64,000 nt of DNA from Psychrobacter sp. NG254 (lineage in GTDB: Bacteria > Pseudomonadota > Gammaproteobacteria > Pseudomonadales > Moraxellaceae): NCBI RefSeq assembly GCF_015277735.1, contig NZ_JADHDA010000003.1:1-64000 (forward strand), read 5' to 3'. The notes under the pieces were generated by a model. That model ran no database searches and was not told the origin of the DNA. It saw only the letters and a list, made by a program, of their open reading frames with translations. Both the position numbers and the translations under genes were made by a program. Positions within the stretch are counted from its first letter, which is position 1. Every line of letters starts with the position of its first letter. Below are positions 19,309 through 28,069 of this stretch, piece after piece.

Positions 19309-19325
19309 GTTAAGAAGATGTTAAG
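19309..19325 (-). promoter_or_regulatory. PmrA-box-like direct repeat upstream of eptA
   Basis: On the minus strand: CTTAAC-ATCTT-CTTAAC, a perfect 6-bp direct repeat with the 11-bp period of PmrA boxes. It sits about 53 bases before the eptA ATG, where a regulator next to the -35 would bind. The last base of each half departs from the published consensus. Confidence 0.6.
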
Positions 19326-19429
19326 GTGACTTGCTGATGTTGATAATATAGCTAATGTGCGGAGTGTTGGGTGTTTTTCTTAGCTATTTTTTGCTGAGCG
19401 AGCAATGACAGATTTTATCGCTATTTTTA

Positions 19430-20119
19430 TTATGCAGGATTCATCATTGTCATTAATTGAGATTTGTCTTTTATCGTAATAAAACCATAGTGCATGTCGA
19501 TGAGTGATTGCTGTTGCCACGATTTGATGATTTTATTGATGGTTTGTCTGGTCGTACCCAGCATAAACCCAAGCTCCTCTTGTGATAAACGCAGATCTAT
19601 TTTGATGTCATCGCCTATCTGTTTGCCATAAGTCTCGATAAGACCAATGAGCATACCGGCCAATCGTGCTGAGGTATTTAGGGATGTCGCATCATCAATC
19701 CATTCAAATGCCCTACGAATGCGTGCACAGGTGATGAGCGCAAGGTGCTTATACAAGATAGGGTGTAGCTGTGCGGTTTGAATAACCACATGTCTAGGAA
19801 TAGATATCAGAGTGACTTCGTTGATGGTCCATGCATCGTGAGTACGCGGATTGTCATCGATAATAGATATCTCGCCAAACCATTCGCCATCAGATAAGTG
19901 CGTCAATGTCATGGCGTGTCCGCTCGCGCTGACATTACATACTCTAATCGTACCTGCCAAAATAAAGTGCAGCGCTGCATCTTCACTATCGCCGATTGCA
20001 TGAATCATCTGACCTTTTTGATAGGTTTTCAGCCCAGCCGCCTGCGACAGTAACGGTTGCACCGCGGCTGGCAACTGCGTAAACCATGGGTCTGCATGTA
20101 AATGATGACTGATATTCAT
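19430..20119 (-). CDS. Crp/Fnr-family transcriptional regulator
   Basis: 229 residues: an N-terminal cyclic-nucleotide-binding-like barrel (with GEWFGEISIIDD in the phosphate-binding-cassette position) and a C-terminal winged helix with recognition segment LSQEELGFMLGTTRQTINK. The Cys cluster of FNR is absent, so an iron-sulfur sensor is unlikely; whether it binds cAMP cannot be told. The ATG starting MNISHHLHAD is chosen because a longer frame would run into the divergent aldolase promoter. Divergent by 85 bases from the class II aldolase/hydrolase pair, it may control those genes. Confidence 0.85.
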   Translation of the reverse strand: MNISHHLHADPWFTQLPAAVQPLLSQAAGLKTYQKGQMIHAIGDSEDAALHFILAGTIRVCNVSASGHAMTLTHLSDGEWFGEISIIDDNPRTHDAWTINEVTLISIPRHVVIQTAQLHPILYKHLALITCARIRRAFEWIDDATSLNTSARLAGMLIGLIETYGKQIGDDIKIDLRLSQEELGFMLGTTRQTINKIIKSWQQQSLIDMHYGFITIKDKSQLMTMMNPA

Positions 20120-20204
20120 AAGTGTAAGGTTCTTGACAGATTTGGGTATAAAAAATGGTGTAAAGTATTCATTCAGGATATCTAAAAACGTAAAGGATGA
20201 CACT

Positions 20205-20999
20205 ATGCAAACAGCTATGCAACACACCACAATACAAACAGATTCAACATCGAGTGTACACCATAATATGAGCGAACAAGAGTGGCAAATGCGTGTAGAT
20301 CTTGCTGCTTGTTATCGAATCATTGCCTCCTATGGATGGGACGACTTGGTATTCACGCACATCTCTGCCCGTGTACCTGGCACTGAGGATGAGTTTTTAA
20401 TCAATCCTTATGGCATGTTATTCGAAGAGATTACCGCCTCTAGTCTGGTCAAAGTCAATAAAGCGGGCGAAAAAGTAGCACCCTCAGAATACAACGTCAA
20501 TCCAGCCGGATTTATCATTCATAGTGCTGTGCATGAAGCCCGCCACGATGCTCATTGCGTCATCCATCTACACACAAACGATGGTGTCGCGGTTGCGACC
20601 CAAGAGCAAGGCCTACTGCCTATCTCGCAGCAGTCATTATTTCCGCTCTCTAACTTGGCCTATCATAACTATGAAGGTGTCGCCTTAAACCCAGAAGAAA
20701 AAGTTCGTTTGGTTGATGACTTGGGTGATGCACACTTTATGATTTTGCGTAACCATGGCCTGCTTACTTGTGCGGATACGGTGGCAAATGCGTTCTTATA
20801 TATGTATCTCATGCAAAGAGCTTGCGAGATTCAAATTAAGGCGCAAAGCGGTGGCAGTGCACTGACACCAATACCGGTACAAATACTGGCAGGTATTAAA
20901 GCGGCCTCAGAGCAAGTGACCAGAGGCGCGAACGGCGATATCGCATGGCCTGCATTACTCAGAAAATTGCGCCGCACTGACCCATCATTTGAGGAGTAA
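20205..20999 (+). CDS. Class II aldolase/adducin-domain protein
   Basis: 264 residues matching the class II aldolase/adducin fold: an entry helix (MRVDLAACYRIIASYGWDDL), a VIHLHT segment with two metal-ligand His, and ILRNHGLLT with a third. The family includes metal-dependent fuculose-phosphate-type aldolases and many uncharacterised members. AAGGA eight bases before this ATG defines the start; the earlier in-frame ATG at 20133 lacks one. The next gene begins seven bases after its stop, so the two are co-transcribed. The substrate is unknown; the pairing suggests aldol cleavage or decarboxylation coupled to hydrolysis. Confidence 0.83.
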   Translation: MQTAMQHTTIQTDSTSSVHHNMSEQEWQMRVDLAACYRIIASYGWDDLVFTHISARVPGTEDEFLINPYGMLFEEITASSLVKVNKAGEKVAPSEYNVNPAGFIIHSAVHEARHDAHCVIHLHTNDGVAVATQEQGLLPISQQSLFPLSNLAYHNYEGVALNPEEKVRLVDDLGDAHFMILRNHGLLTCADTVANAFLYMYLMQRACEIQIKAQSGGSALTPIPVQILAGIKAASEQVTRGANGDIAWPALLRKLRRTDPSFEE

Positions 21000-21006
21000 G
21001 TCCACA

Positions 21007-21879
21007 ATGATTACCTTGAATGAATGGGAGCAGCAAGGGCAATACGAATCAATTCATGGCCATCAAATATTTACGCGTCGTGGTGGAGAAACAAGCGCAC
21101 CCGTGTTGCTATTGATTCATGGTTATCCCAGTGCCAGTTGGGACTGGGAGGGCATGTGGCAGGCACTTACTGAGCGCTATTATGTGGTCACGCTCGATAT
21201 GCTAGGGTTTGGGTTTTCAGACAAACCCGAAGAGGCGTGCTACTTAATCCGTGAGCAGGCCGATATTTATGAGGCGCTGTTGCATCAGTTGGATGTTCAT
21301 GAATACCACATACTAGCGCATGATTATGGCGATACCGTGGCGCAAGAGCTATTAGCAAGGCAAGTGGATGGTAATAATTATATGAATATTGCCAGCGTGT
21401 GTTTCTTAAATGGCGGTTTATTCCCTGAAACGCACAGACCTATATTGATACAAAAACTGCTACTGTCACCGCTTGGACCCTTGGTATCAAAACTCATCAA
21501 TAAGCAAAAGTTTATGGGCAGTCTACAACGCATATTTGGCCCTAACACTCAGCCAACTCCTGAAGTGATCGATGCGTTATGGCAGTTGCTGACACATAAT
21601 AATGGTCTGGCTGTGATGCATCGGCTGATCAATTATATCCCCCAACGTCAGCAATACCGCGAGCGTTGGGTCGGGGCTATCATCGATAGTACGATACCCG
21701 TCAAGCTAATCGCTGGCGCAAAAGACCCAATCTCAGGTCAGCATATGATGGATCATTACCGTAAGCTGATTCCTAATGCTAATGTCACTGAAATGCCAAT
21801 GTTGGGACACTATCCGCAAATAGAAGATGCGGATGCGATGACTGCTGCATACTTGCAGTTTAGAGATAGCAGCAGCTAA
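21007..21879 (+). CDS. Alpha/beta hydrolase resembling animal MEST/PEG1
   Basis: 290 residues, no signal peptide. The alpha/beta-hydrolase core shows the oxyanion motif HGYPSASWDW (from residue 39) and nucleophile elbow HDYGDT with Asp106 in the nucleophile position, as in epoxide hydrolases and haloalkane dehalogenases. An acid in GAKDPIS and a catalytic His in MLGHYPQIED follow. The elbow HDYGDTVAQELL, the cap phrase NGGLFPETHRP and RRWVG-like ERWVGAI are, from memory, hallmarks of MEST/PEG1, an imprinted animal gene whose reaction remains unclear. GAGGAGTAAG upstream supports this ATG over one six codons earlier. It is co-transcribed with the class II aldolase and followed by a terminator. 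Confidence 0.86.
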   Translation: MITLNEWEQQGQYESIHGHQIFTRRGGETSAPVLLLIHGYPSASWDWEGMWQALTERYYVVTLDMLGFGFSDKPEEACYLIREQADIYEALLHQLDVHEYHILAHDYGDTVAQELLARQVDGNNYMNIASVCFLNGGLFPETHRPILIQKLLLSPLGPLVSKLINKQKFMGSLQRIFGPNTQPTPEVIDALWQLLTHNNGLAVMHRLINYIPQRQQYRERWVGAIIDSTIPVKLIAGAKDPISGQHMMDHYRKLIPNANVTEMPMLGHYPQIEDADAMTAAYLQFRDSSS

Positions 21880-21897
21880 ACTATCAAATATTTTAAT

Positions 21898-21933
21898 AAA
21901 AAAGCAGGGTATCTATGGATGTCCTGCTTTTTT
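21898..21933 (+). terminator. Rho-independent terminator after the hydrolase
   Basis: AAAAAGCAGG pairs with CCTGCTTTTT around a 14-base loop, with a T-run in the right arm, 19 bases after the stop. The remaining bases to 22176 show no gene. Confidence 0.85.
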
Positions 21934-22176
21934 ATTGGGTAACTGCTTAGCAAAATATTCAACTTTTTGGATCCATATTTCCCTATTTATACTTATTGAT
22001 ATTGATCAGAAAAGCGCGTGACATTCAAGCAGATTGGCCTTGATTATTTACTAAAGGATATTCATCCAAGTTTCGGACTGGAGCATTTTTAGTTCGACTA
22101 CTTCACAGAGCTATTAGAGCTATTAAAATGGTCAGAGTGCTTAAACCTCATTCTATTTGGATTAAAGTAGCTGATG

Positions 22177-23133
22177 TTATACGGCTAACGGCTTTCTCCC
22201 CAGCTTGATTTTTATGTTTGCCAGTAGTAATCCTGACAGTATCAACATCATCGCTAGCATCTTCCACCATGTCACCACTTCTCCTGTGAGCAACACCGAT
22301 GTTGTCATACCAAATACTGGCACTAGCAGTGCAAACGGCATAATTTTGGAAGCCGTGTTTTGACTCAATAGATGTGCCCACAGTCCAAAGCCAACCAGCG
22401 TTGAGATGTACACGATAAACCCAAGCGATAGCCAAGACTTGAGAGAGGCTTGTGTGAATGTCGCCATCTGCCATGTATCAGTCTCAAAGATGAGAGACGA
22501 TAACGTCAAAATCACACAGGCAATGAGACCACCCCAAACGACCAGTGTCAGAGCAGATAATGCAGAGGCCTTATTGCTCCCTGTCGTTGGCGGTACAGTA
22601 GAGACATCTTCGCCTTTCAGCGTTACCTTCTCAGCGGCTTGCGTGGATGCCTGCTTTGAGGCAATGTTGCCAAAGCTCCAACCGATGGCCGCAATCAAAA
22701 TACAGACAAACCCAGATAATGGCATGTCACCGCCTAGATTCAGTGCTATCACGCCAAGCCCTAGCACGCCGATCAGCATACCGACGAGTTGCATGCGACT
22801 CACAGATTCACCCAACATCACAAATGCCAGCAATACCGTGATGAAAATCTGAATTTGTAGCAATAGCGCGGTTAATCCTGCCGACGCACCCAAATGCATG
22901 GCCGTAAATACAAAAGAATATTGCATGACAAAGGTGCCAATGGCATAGATAAATAACGTGCGATTAAACTTGGGCGGTTTAAGCAAAAAAACCAGTGGCA
23001 CTGCTGTAAAGAAAAAACGTAGAGCGGTGAGCATCAGTGGCGGAAAGCTCTCTAACCCCCATGCAATGAACGTAAAATTCACGCCCCAAATAAAGGTGAC
23101 CAGTACAGCCAATACCGTGTATAAAGGAGTCAT
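22177..23133 (-). CDS. EamA/DMT-family permease
   Basis: 318 residues with about ten hydrophobic segments arranged as two EamA repeats. The first begins with an FIWGVNFTFIAWGL-type helix and the second after a hydrophilic central stretch of about 35 residues (SKQASTQAAEKV onward). The family exports or imports amino acids, purines or other metabolites. No operon partner is evident: the TauE gene is 190 bases upstream in transcription direction. The enlarged, polar loop between halves is unusual but stays in frame. The substrate cannot be assigned. Confidence 0.87.
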   Translation of the reverse strand: MTPLYTVLAVLVTFIWGVNFTFIAWGLESFPPLMLTALRFFFTAVPLVFLLKPPKFNRTLFIYAIGTFVMQYSFVFTAMHLGASAGLTALLLQIQIFITVLLAFVMLGESVSRMQLVGMLIGVLGLGVIALNLGGDMPLSGFVCILIAAIGWSFGNIASKQASTQAAEKVTLKGEDVSTVPPTTGSNKASALSALTLVVWGGLIACVILTLSSLIFETDTWQMATFTQASLKSWLSLGFIVYISTLVGFGLWAHLLSQNTASKIMPFALLVPVFGMTTSVLLTGEVVTWWKMLAMMLILSGLLLANIKIKLGRKPLAV

Positions 23134-23322
23134 ATAATTGGCCTGAGAAGTGATGGCTTTTGATGAATACTCTCACTTGGTTGAGAGGATGTGAGCACTG
23201 TATAGAATGATACGATAGTATAAGCTTTATCCCTAATAGAACATACATTTGTAGGTTAAAGATTTAGCCACGATAAGAGCCTAAAATATACCAATAGATG
23301 AGACGCTCTGATGATAGATAGG

Positions 23323-24096
23323 TTAGAACAGGATATGTAGGTTTCTTATTATCATAATAAGACCACTGATGACCATGAGTATGAGCAGCATTATTCTAAA
23401 CTGACTGATACTGATGCCTGCCAAAAAGCGTTTGCCAATGATGTTGCCAATCACAGCGCCCAGTCCTAATATAAGACCATACACCCATATCTTGAGCGTG
23501 AGTATCCCAAAAAAGGTGTAACTGACGATTTGTACAATACCTACAAAAAAAGAATTGGCCGTTTTGGTCGCAATAAGGTTCTCTTTTTCTAGTCCTGCAT
23601 TCATATAAAAAGGGTTAAGAATAGGGCCGAGGCCACCCACTAATGTGCTCATAAAAGCGATGGCAAAGCCCACAGGTATAAAGCCTGCTTTTGGCATATC
23701 AAACGTTTTACTTACTTTACCAAACTTGTATTGGAAAATAGTAGAGACTAAAAACGCACCAACCAATAACTGAATCCAGTCTGCATCCAAACGACTAAAC
23801 ACCAATGCGGCGAGCCATGCGCCTATGATCGCGCTTGGGACATAGTATTTGGTTAATGACCAGTCAATATCATGCCAGAATAGATAGAGCCGTGAGGCAT
23901 TACTCATAAAGGTAGCCACGTTGATCACGGGCGGTGCAATCGCTGTCCCTATCATCGAAGAGGTGACGGGTATCAATAGCATCGCACCGCCGCCGCCAGA
24001 GATGGTGGAGATAATAAAAGCGACCATGCCAGCGAAAAACAAGCCTGCTAAATGCCAATTCGGAATGGATTGCAATAACTCTAAAACGAGGGGCAC
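23323..24096 (-). CDS. TauE/SafE-family anion permease
   Basis: 257 residues with seven to eight membrane segments. It has the family's glycine-rich first helix (STISGGGGAMLLIPV) and a second-half repeat carrying GGLGPILNPFYMNAGL. Members export sulfite, sulfoacetate or other small sulfonates/carboxylates, or import anions. Translation starts at GTG with AGGA seven bases upstream. No sulfur gene is adjacent, so the substrate is open. It is separated by a strong terminator from the tct operon, so it is a single-gene unit. Confidence 0.86.
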   Translation of the reverse strand: MPLVLELLQSIPNWHLAGLFFAGMVAFIISTISGGGGAMLLIPVTSSMIGTAIAPPVINVATFMSNASRLYLFWHDIDWSLTKYYVPSAIIGAWLAALVFSRLDADWIQLLVGAFLVSTIFQYKFGKVSKTFDMPKAGFIPVGFAIAFMSTLVGGLGPILNPFYMNAGLEKENLIATKTANSFFVGIVQIVSYTFFGILTLKIWVYGLILGLGAVIGNIIGKRFLAGISISQFRIMLLILMVISGLIMIIRNLHILF

Positions 24097-24220
24097 TATA
24101 AAATCCTATTTTACGAGTGATATCAAGTAGGGAGGCTTCACACATTTTGGATGACTAATAAAAGCTTTACTAGCGTAACGTTTCTCTTTATTGGCTGAAA
24201 ATAGAAGATGTTATTATCCG

Positions 24221-24256
24221 AAAAAACGGTGGTCACACATAGAGTATGACCACCGT
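24221..24256 (-). terminator. Rho-independent terminator of the tctCBA operon
   Basis: A perfect 10-bp stem (ACGGTGGTCA / TGACCACCGT) around an 11-base loop, followed on the minus strand by six T. It lies about 140 bases after the tctA stop. Confidence 0.9.
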
Positions 24257-24294
24257 AGAAACAGCAACTATAGTTAGAGAACTACTAAACTGCT

Positions 24295-24377
24295 ACGGTG
24301 TTAGCCTCCCTAGATGTACGTCTTGTACAATCTGCAGTCGGCTGCCTTGTAGCAATTTTAGAATTCCTTGACTATAG
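24295..24377. repeat. Degenerate 83-bp intergenic repeat, copy A
   Basis: Begins ACGGTGTTAG and ends GACTATAG. It aligns without gaps to the 83-bp stretch at 42738-42820 at roughly 60% identity by hand, with the conserved block CCTTGTAGC at the same offset. The central TACAATCTGCAGTCGGCTGC also resembles bases 36042-36064. Confidence 0.5.
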
Positions 24378-24395
24378 AGCATAGACTGGCTAAAA

Positions 24396-25901
24396 CTAGA
24401 TAGCCGTCTTTTTATAACGCTTACGATATACGCTACGTATGATGGGCATGAATACCATCAAGATAGCCAATAACCATAGAACGACAGTAATAGGGCTGCT
24501 CCATAAGATACCCAAGTCTCCCTGAGAGATGGACAGAGCGCGTCTCAAATTAGACTCCATTAATTCACCCAGTACATAACCTAAGATAAGTGCTGATAAT
24601 GGGAAGTTTAATTTACGTAAGAAATAACCAAAGACACCCAGTGCGACCATAAATACTAAGTCAAATGTGGTGCTATGGATTGAATAAACCCCTACAAAGC
24701 TGACGGCAGCAATGGCTGGTATCAATATATAGTTGGGCACATCAAGCAGCTTGGCAAATAAGCCAACCAATGGAATATTCATGACCAACAAAATAACGTT
24801 ACAGATGAATAACGAGGCAATCAAACCCCAAACGATATCAGGCTGCTCAGTAAACAACTGCGGACCTGGTGTGATGTTATATAAGGTCAATGCGCCCATC
24901 ATGACCGCTGTCGTACCAGAACCTGGCACACCCAAGGTCAACATCGGTACAAATGAACCACAAGCTGAGGCATTGTTTGCTGCCTCTGGTGAAGCAACGC
25001 CGCGAAGATCGCCGTCACCGAAGGTACCAGTATCACCAGCGATTTTACGCTCACTGGCATAAGTCATGGCACTAGCAATCGTCGCGCCTGCACCAGGCAG
25101 AATACCCACTACGAAACCCATTAGACCACTACGTAGCATAGCGCCAAAGGCAAAGGTAAACTCTTTAAAGTTTAGTAAACTGCGCTTGCCTTGAGCAATA
25201 ACCTTATGCCCAGTCGTTGTTTTTTCTAGTAAGATTAAAATCTCACTCACACTGAAAAAACCAATAACGATAGTCGTAAACTGGATACCGTCAGACAGAT
25301 TAACAGAATCAAAAGTAAATCGATAAATACCCGTAACCGCATCAACGCCTACGGTTGCAAGACCAAGACCAATTAATGCCGCAATACCAGTTTTAACGGG
25401 TTGGTCACCGACTAATCCACTTAAACAGGTGATCGCAAACACCATCAATACAAAGTATTCAGCGGGTCCAAATGAGATTGCCCATTTGGCAAGTAAAGGG
25501 GCAAACAGCACCACGCCGATAGTAGCGATAGTCGCACCAACGAATGAGCTGACAGCCGACAAAGACAGAGCAATCCCCGCCTTTCCTTGCTTTGCCAGTG
25601 GATAACCATCCAACGTGGTCATAATAGCACCAGCATCACCGGGTACATTGATGAGGATGGCGGAAATACGACCACCATACTCACACCCGAGATAAACGGC
25701 TGCTAACAAAATGAGCGCGCTCTCTGGTGGTAGTCCAAGTGCAAAGGCGAATGGCAGTAAAATTGCCACACCGTTGATCGGACCTAGACCGGGCAACATG
25801 CCTACAATCGTGCCCAAAAAAGCACCGATAAGTGCAATCAATAAGTTTTGCGGGGTAGATGCGATAGCAAAGCCATGCATCAAAAAATCAAAAGTATCCA
25901 T
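24396..25901 (-). CDS. tctA: Tripartite tricarboxylate transporter, large membrane subunit TctA
   Basis: 501 residues, about twelve membrane segments. TctA features are clear: GMLPGLGPINGVAILLP near the N-terminus, a second copy GILPGAGATIASAMTYASERK in the second half, and the GVPGSGTTAVMMGAL motif. It forms the conducting subunit of the sodium- or proton-coupled TTT system for citrate or other carboxylates. It is third in the tctC-tctB-tctA operon, starting five bases after tctB, which suggests translational coupling. The substrate cannot be specified. Confidence 0.93.
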   Translation of the reverse strand: MDTFDFLMHGFAIASTPQNLLIALIGAFLGTIVGMLPGLGPINGVAILLPFAFALGLPPESALILLAAVYLGCEYGGRISAILINVPGDAGAIMTTLDGYPLAKQGKAGIALSLSAVSSFVGATIATIGVVLFAPLLAKWAISFGPAEYFVLMVFAITCLSGLVGDQPVKTGIAALIGLGLATVGVDAVTGIYRFTFDSVNLSDGIQFTTIVIGFFSVSEILILLEKTTTGHKVIAQGKRSLLNFKEFTFAFGAMLRSGLMGFVVGILPGAGATIASAMTYASERKIAGDTGTFGDGDLRGVASPEAANNASACGSFVPMLTLGVPGSGTTAVMMGALTLYNITPGPQLFTEQPDIVWGLIASLFICNVILLVMNIPLVGLFAKLLDVPNYILIPAIAAVSFVGVYSIHSTTFDLVFMVALGVFGYFLRKLNFPLSALILGYVLGELMESNLRRALSISQGDLGILWSSPITVVLWLLAILMVFMPIIRSVYRKRYKKTAI

Positions 25902-25906
25902 ATTGG

Positions 25907-26362
25907 CTATCCCATTATCCCTGATAACAATCCAAGTGGTAATTTGACGTCTAAAAGTGTGTCAAATAAAACGTATAAGCCAATACTGATTAACACTGAA
26001 AAGATAAAGCTTTTTAGAGGATTACCTGCAAACAGTAAACCTACCGCAAAAGACATCAGAATAGTGGCAAGAATAAAGCCCAACACTTCAAAAATAAGAC
26101 CATAGACCAATAAGGCTAGCGCACAAAGTATCAAGTTTCTAATGATAGGTTTAGTCAGCGCCAAATCAATAGGCTTAGTAAAACTTGCTGGACGAAAAGC
26201 GACCACTAGAGCACCAAATGCCAGCAATGAAAAGATTAAAATAGGATAAGGACGAGGGCCAATCGGGTCATAAGCAATAGGGGCAACGTAGCCAATGGCT
26301 AAGTATATTAAGAACAAACTAACCAGTGCCATGAGCCCAGAAAATAGACGTTCCATTGTCAT
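25907..26362 (-). CDS. tctB: Tripartite tricarboxylate transporter, small membrane subunit TctB
   Basis: 151 residues with four hydrophobic segments, the usual TctB size and layout. It includes the IGPRPYPILIFSLLAFGAL segment typical of the family and a C-terminal helix pair ending SIGLYVLFDTLLDVKLPLG. It partners TctA in the membrane. AGGA lies eight bases before the ATG. The gap to tctC holds a stable hairpin that could lower expression of the membrane subunits relative to the binding protein. Confidence 0.9.
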   Translation of the reverse strand: MTMERLFSGLMALVSLFLIYLAIGYVAPIAYDPIGPRPYPILIFSLLAFGALVVAFRPASFTKPIDLALTKPIIRNLILCALALLVYGLIFEVLGFILATILMSFAVGLLFAGNPLKSFIFSVLISIGLYVLFDTLLDVKLPLGLLSGIMG

Positions 26363-26387
26363 AGTATGATTCCTAAAAACTGAAGTT

Positions 26388-26416
26388 AAAAGGCTGGCAG
26401 GTAATGGCCAGCCTTT
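26388..26416 (-). terminator. Intra-operon hairpin between tctC and tctB
   Basis: AAAGGCTGGC and GCCAGCCTTT form a 10-bp stem with an eight-base loop, followed on the minus strand by a short T stretch. Its position just after the binding-protein gene suggests partial termination or 3'-end protection of the tctC message rather than a full stop. Confidence 0.7.
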
Positions 26417-26473
26417 AAAAAATACAATGAAAATTTAGCATTCAATTATTAAGATTGTTAAGTTTCAATGTGA

Positions 26474-27487
26474 CTATTTGGCTGTAGTGTCAACAAGACC
26501 GTATTCAGCAGATAACTCACGTAGCTCACCAGTACGCTTATAGACGTACGCTTGTAGCTCTTCACCAGTCATAGAGAATGGCAGTAATTCTTGCTGCTCA
26601 CGTATTTCAGCAAATTTTGGATCAGCAAGCATTTTGTCAAATGTTCCTTTCCACCAGTCATAGGCTGCAGGACTCACATCTGGACCCATATAGTATCCGC
26701 GAACCACTGGCCAAGTGACATCATAGCCTTGCTCTTTGGCAGTTGGGATATCGGTCATCGTGCCGCCCAGTCTCTCATCTGCAAACACAGCTAGGACGCG
26801 TAATTTACCCGCATTGGCTTGCGGCATAATCTCAGCGATACCAGCACTAACAACGGTAATATGGTTACCCATGACCGCTGTAATTGCTTCACCGCCACCT
26901 TCCATCGCAACATAGGTCATGTCGTTCGGATTGACACCAACGGCTTTGGCTAAGATCGCGGTTTGCATCCAATCTTGACCACCGACACTACCACCAGCAC
27001 CAAAACTGATAGATTTTGGATCTGATTTTAATGCAGCGACCAATCCCGCCAAATCTTTGATAGGTGACTCTGCATTGATCGCAATAGCGCCATAGTCAGT
27101 ACCGACACCCGCCAACCATTTCACGTCTTTCTCAGTGAATTTACCGAATTTACCTTGCGATAAATTGAGGATAGAACCCGTCGAGAACGCGATAATCGCA
27201 TCATTATTGTCACGATCATTGGCAACGATTTTGTTATAAGCAACCGCGCCAACACCGCCTGGCATATAAGTAACACGCATAGGTTCTGTCAAGAGACCAG
27301 TATCTTTTAGGCCAGCTTGAGCAAGCTTACACGTCAAATCAAAGCCGCCACCTGGTTTTGCTGGGGCAATACATTCTGGACGCGAAGGGGCATCATAACT
27401 GGCTTCAGATGCAGTCGTTTCGGTTTTGTTACATGCGGCAAGAGTCAGTACAGAAAGGCCAAGAGCCAGATAGGATAATTTTTTCAC
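26474..27487 (-). CDS. tctC: Tripartite tricarboxylate transporter binding protein TctC (lipoprotein)
   Basis: 337 residues from a GTG start with AAGGAG six bases upstream, better supported than an ATG 13 codons earlier. A signal peptide ending in LAAC marks a lipoprotein, unusual for TctC proteins, which are mostly free periplasmic. The mature protein follows the Bug/TctC pattern: PSRPECIAPAKPGGGFD at the start, the MRVTYMPGGVGAVAYN segment and the later IPTAKEQGYDVTW element. It delivers the carboxylate to TctAB. The two Cys around the carboxylate loop (ECIAP and LTCK) may form a disulfide. Confidence 0.91.
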   Translation of the reverse strand: MKKLSYLALGLSVLTLAACNKTETTASEASYDAPSRPECIAPAKPGGGFDLTCKLAQAGLKDTGLLTEPMRVTYMPGGVGAVAYNKIVANDRDNNDAIIAFSTGSILNLSQGKFGKFTEKDVKWLAGVGTDYGAIAINAESPIKDLAGLVAALKSDPKSISFGAGGSVGGQDWMQTAILAKAVGVNPNDMTYVAMEGGGEAITAVMGNHITVVSAGIAEIMPQANAGKLRVLAVFADERLGGTMTDIPTAKEQGYDVTWPVVRGYYMGPDVSPAAYDWWKGTFDKMLADPKFAEIREQQELLPFSMTGEELQAYVYKRTGELRELSAEYGLVDTTAK

Positions 27488-28069
27488 ACGACACTCCTTG
27501 TGTGTATTGCTGATTAAAAAATTCAATAGAATTCTGAGTCAGACTAGAATTATGAGATACAAAGTTCAGGCAATCATAATAGAGGTTGCTAAACTTCATA
27601 AAAGTAGAGTTTTTAGCGTTTTGCAAAAGTAACAGAATATTATAGAAATAACAAGAAACATATGTATGTATACATGAATTTTATTTTAAGGTACTATCAC
27701 AACGATTGATGAAAAATCATTTATTGGTTCAATTTTAAGTAAAGAATGACACAGAGAAATCTTCCGAATATAGGAAGATGATGTCGATAAAAGTTAATAA
27801 ATTCAGTCATTTACATTTATTTATAAACATGAGAGATATGTTATAAATATGCTAGGGTATGTTGTTGCGGATATGGAAAAGTGCTAACTCGGTAGATGAG
27901 GTTAGTGAGATGGAACTAAGCGTATTAGAGGGTGATTCAATAGTTATTTAAGACATATAGTTATATGTGTCAGTCGATAGACAGCAGTGTCAAAACTGTC
28001 TTTTGGAAGGGATTTGCTTAAGGAGTTTGCTTAAGGGTAGGGCGTGTTCTTATTCTCAACATAAGCTAG
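27488..28069. other. Intergenic region between tctC and the MatC-like gene
   Basis: 582 bases, AT-rich, no credible gene. The tctC promoter should lie in its left part. Near the right end is a tandem direct repeat of TTGCTTAAGG (28014-28023 and 28027-28036), followed at once by TAGGGCGTGT (28038-28047). That last stretch is identical to the terminal ten bases of the MITE-like elements, but no matching second end was seen. Confidence 0.6.

Noticed and set aside
20119..20230. N-terminal extension of the Crp-type regulator
   Set aside because: The extra 37 residues would overlap the aldolase promoter and ribosome site; the internal ATG gives the normal family N-terminus.
24221..24256. Perfect inverted repeat considered as an operator
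   Set aside because: Placed after tctA with a T-run on the minus strand, it is better explained as a terminator.
28038..28047. TAGGGCGTGT, identical to a MITE end
   Set aside because: Only ten bases match, the following bases differ and no partner end is found within several hundred bases; chance cannot be excluded. A similar TTAGGGCGTATTC at 31714 is weaker still.
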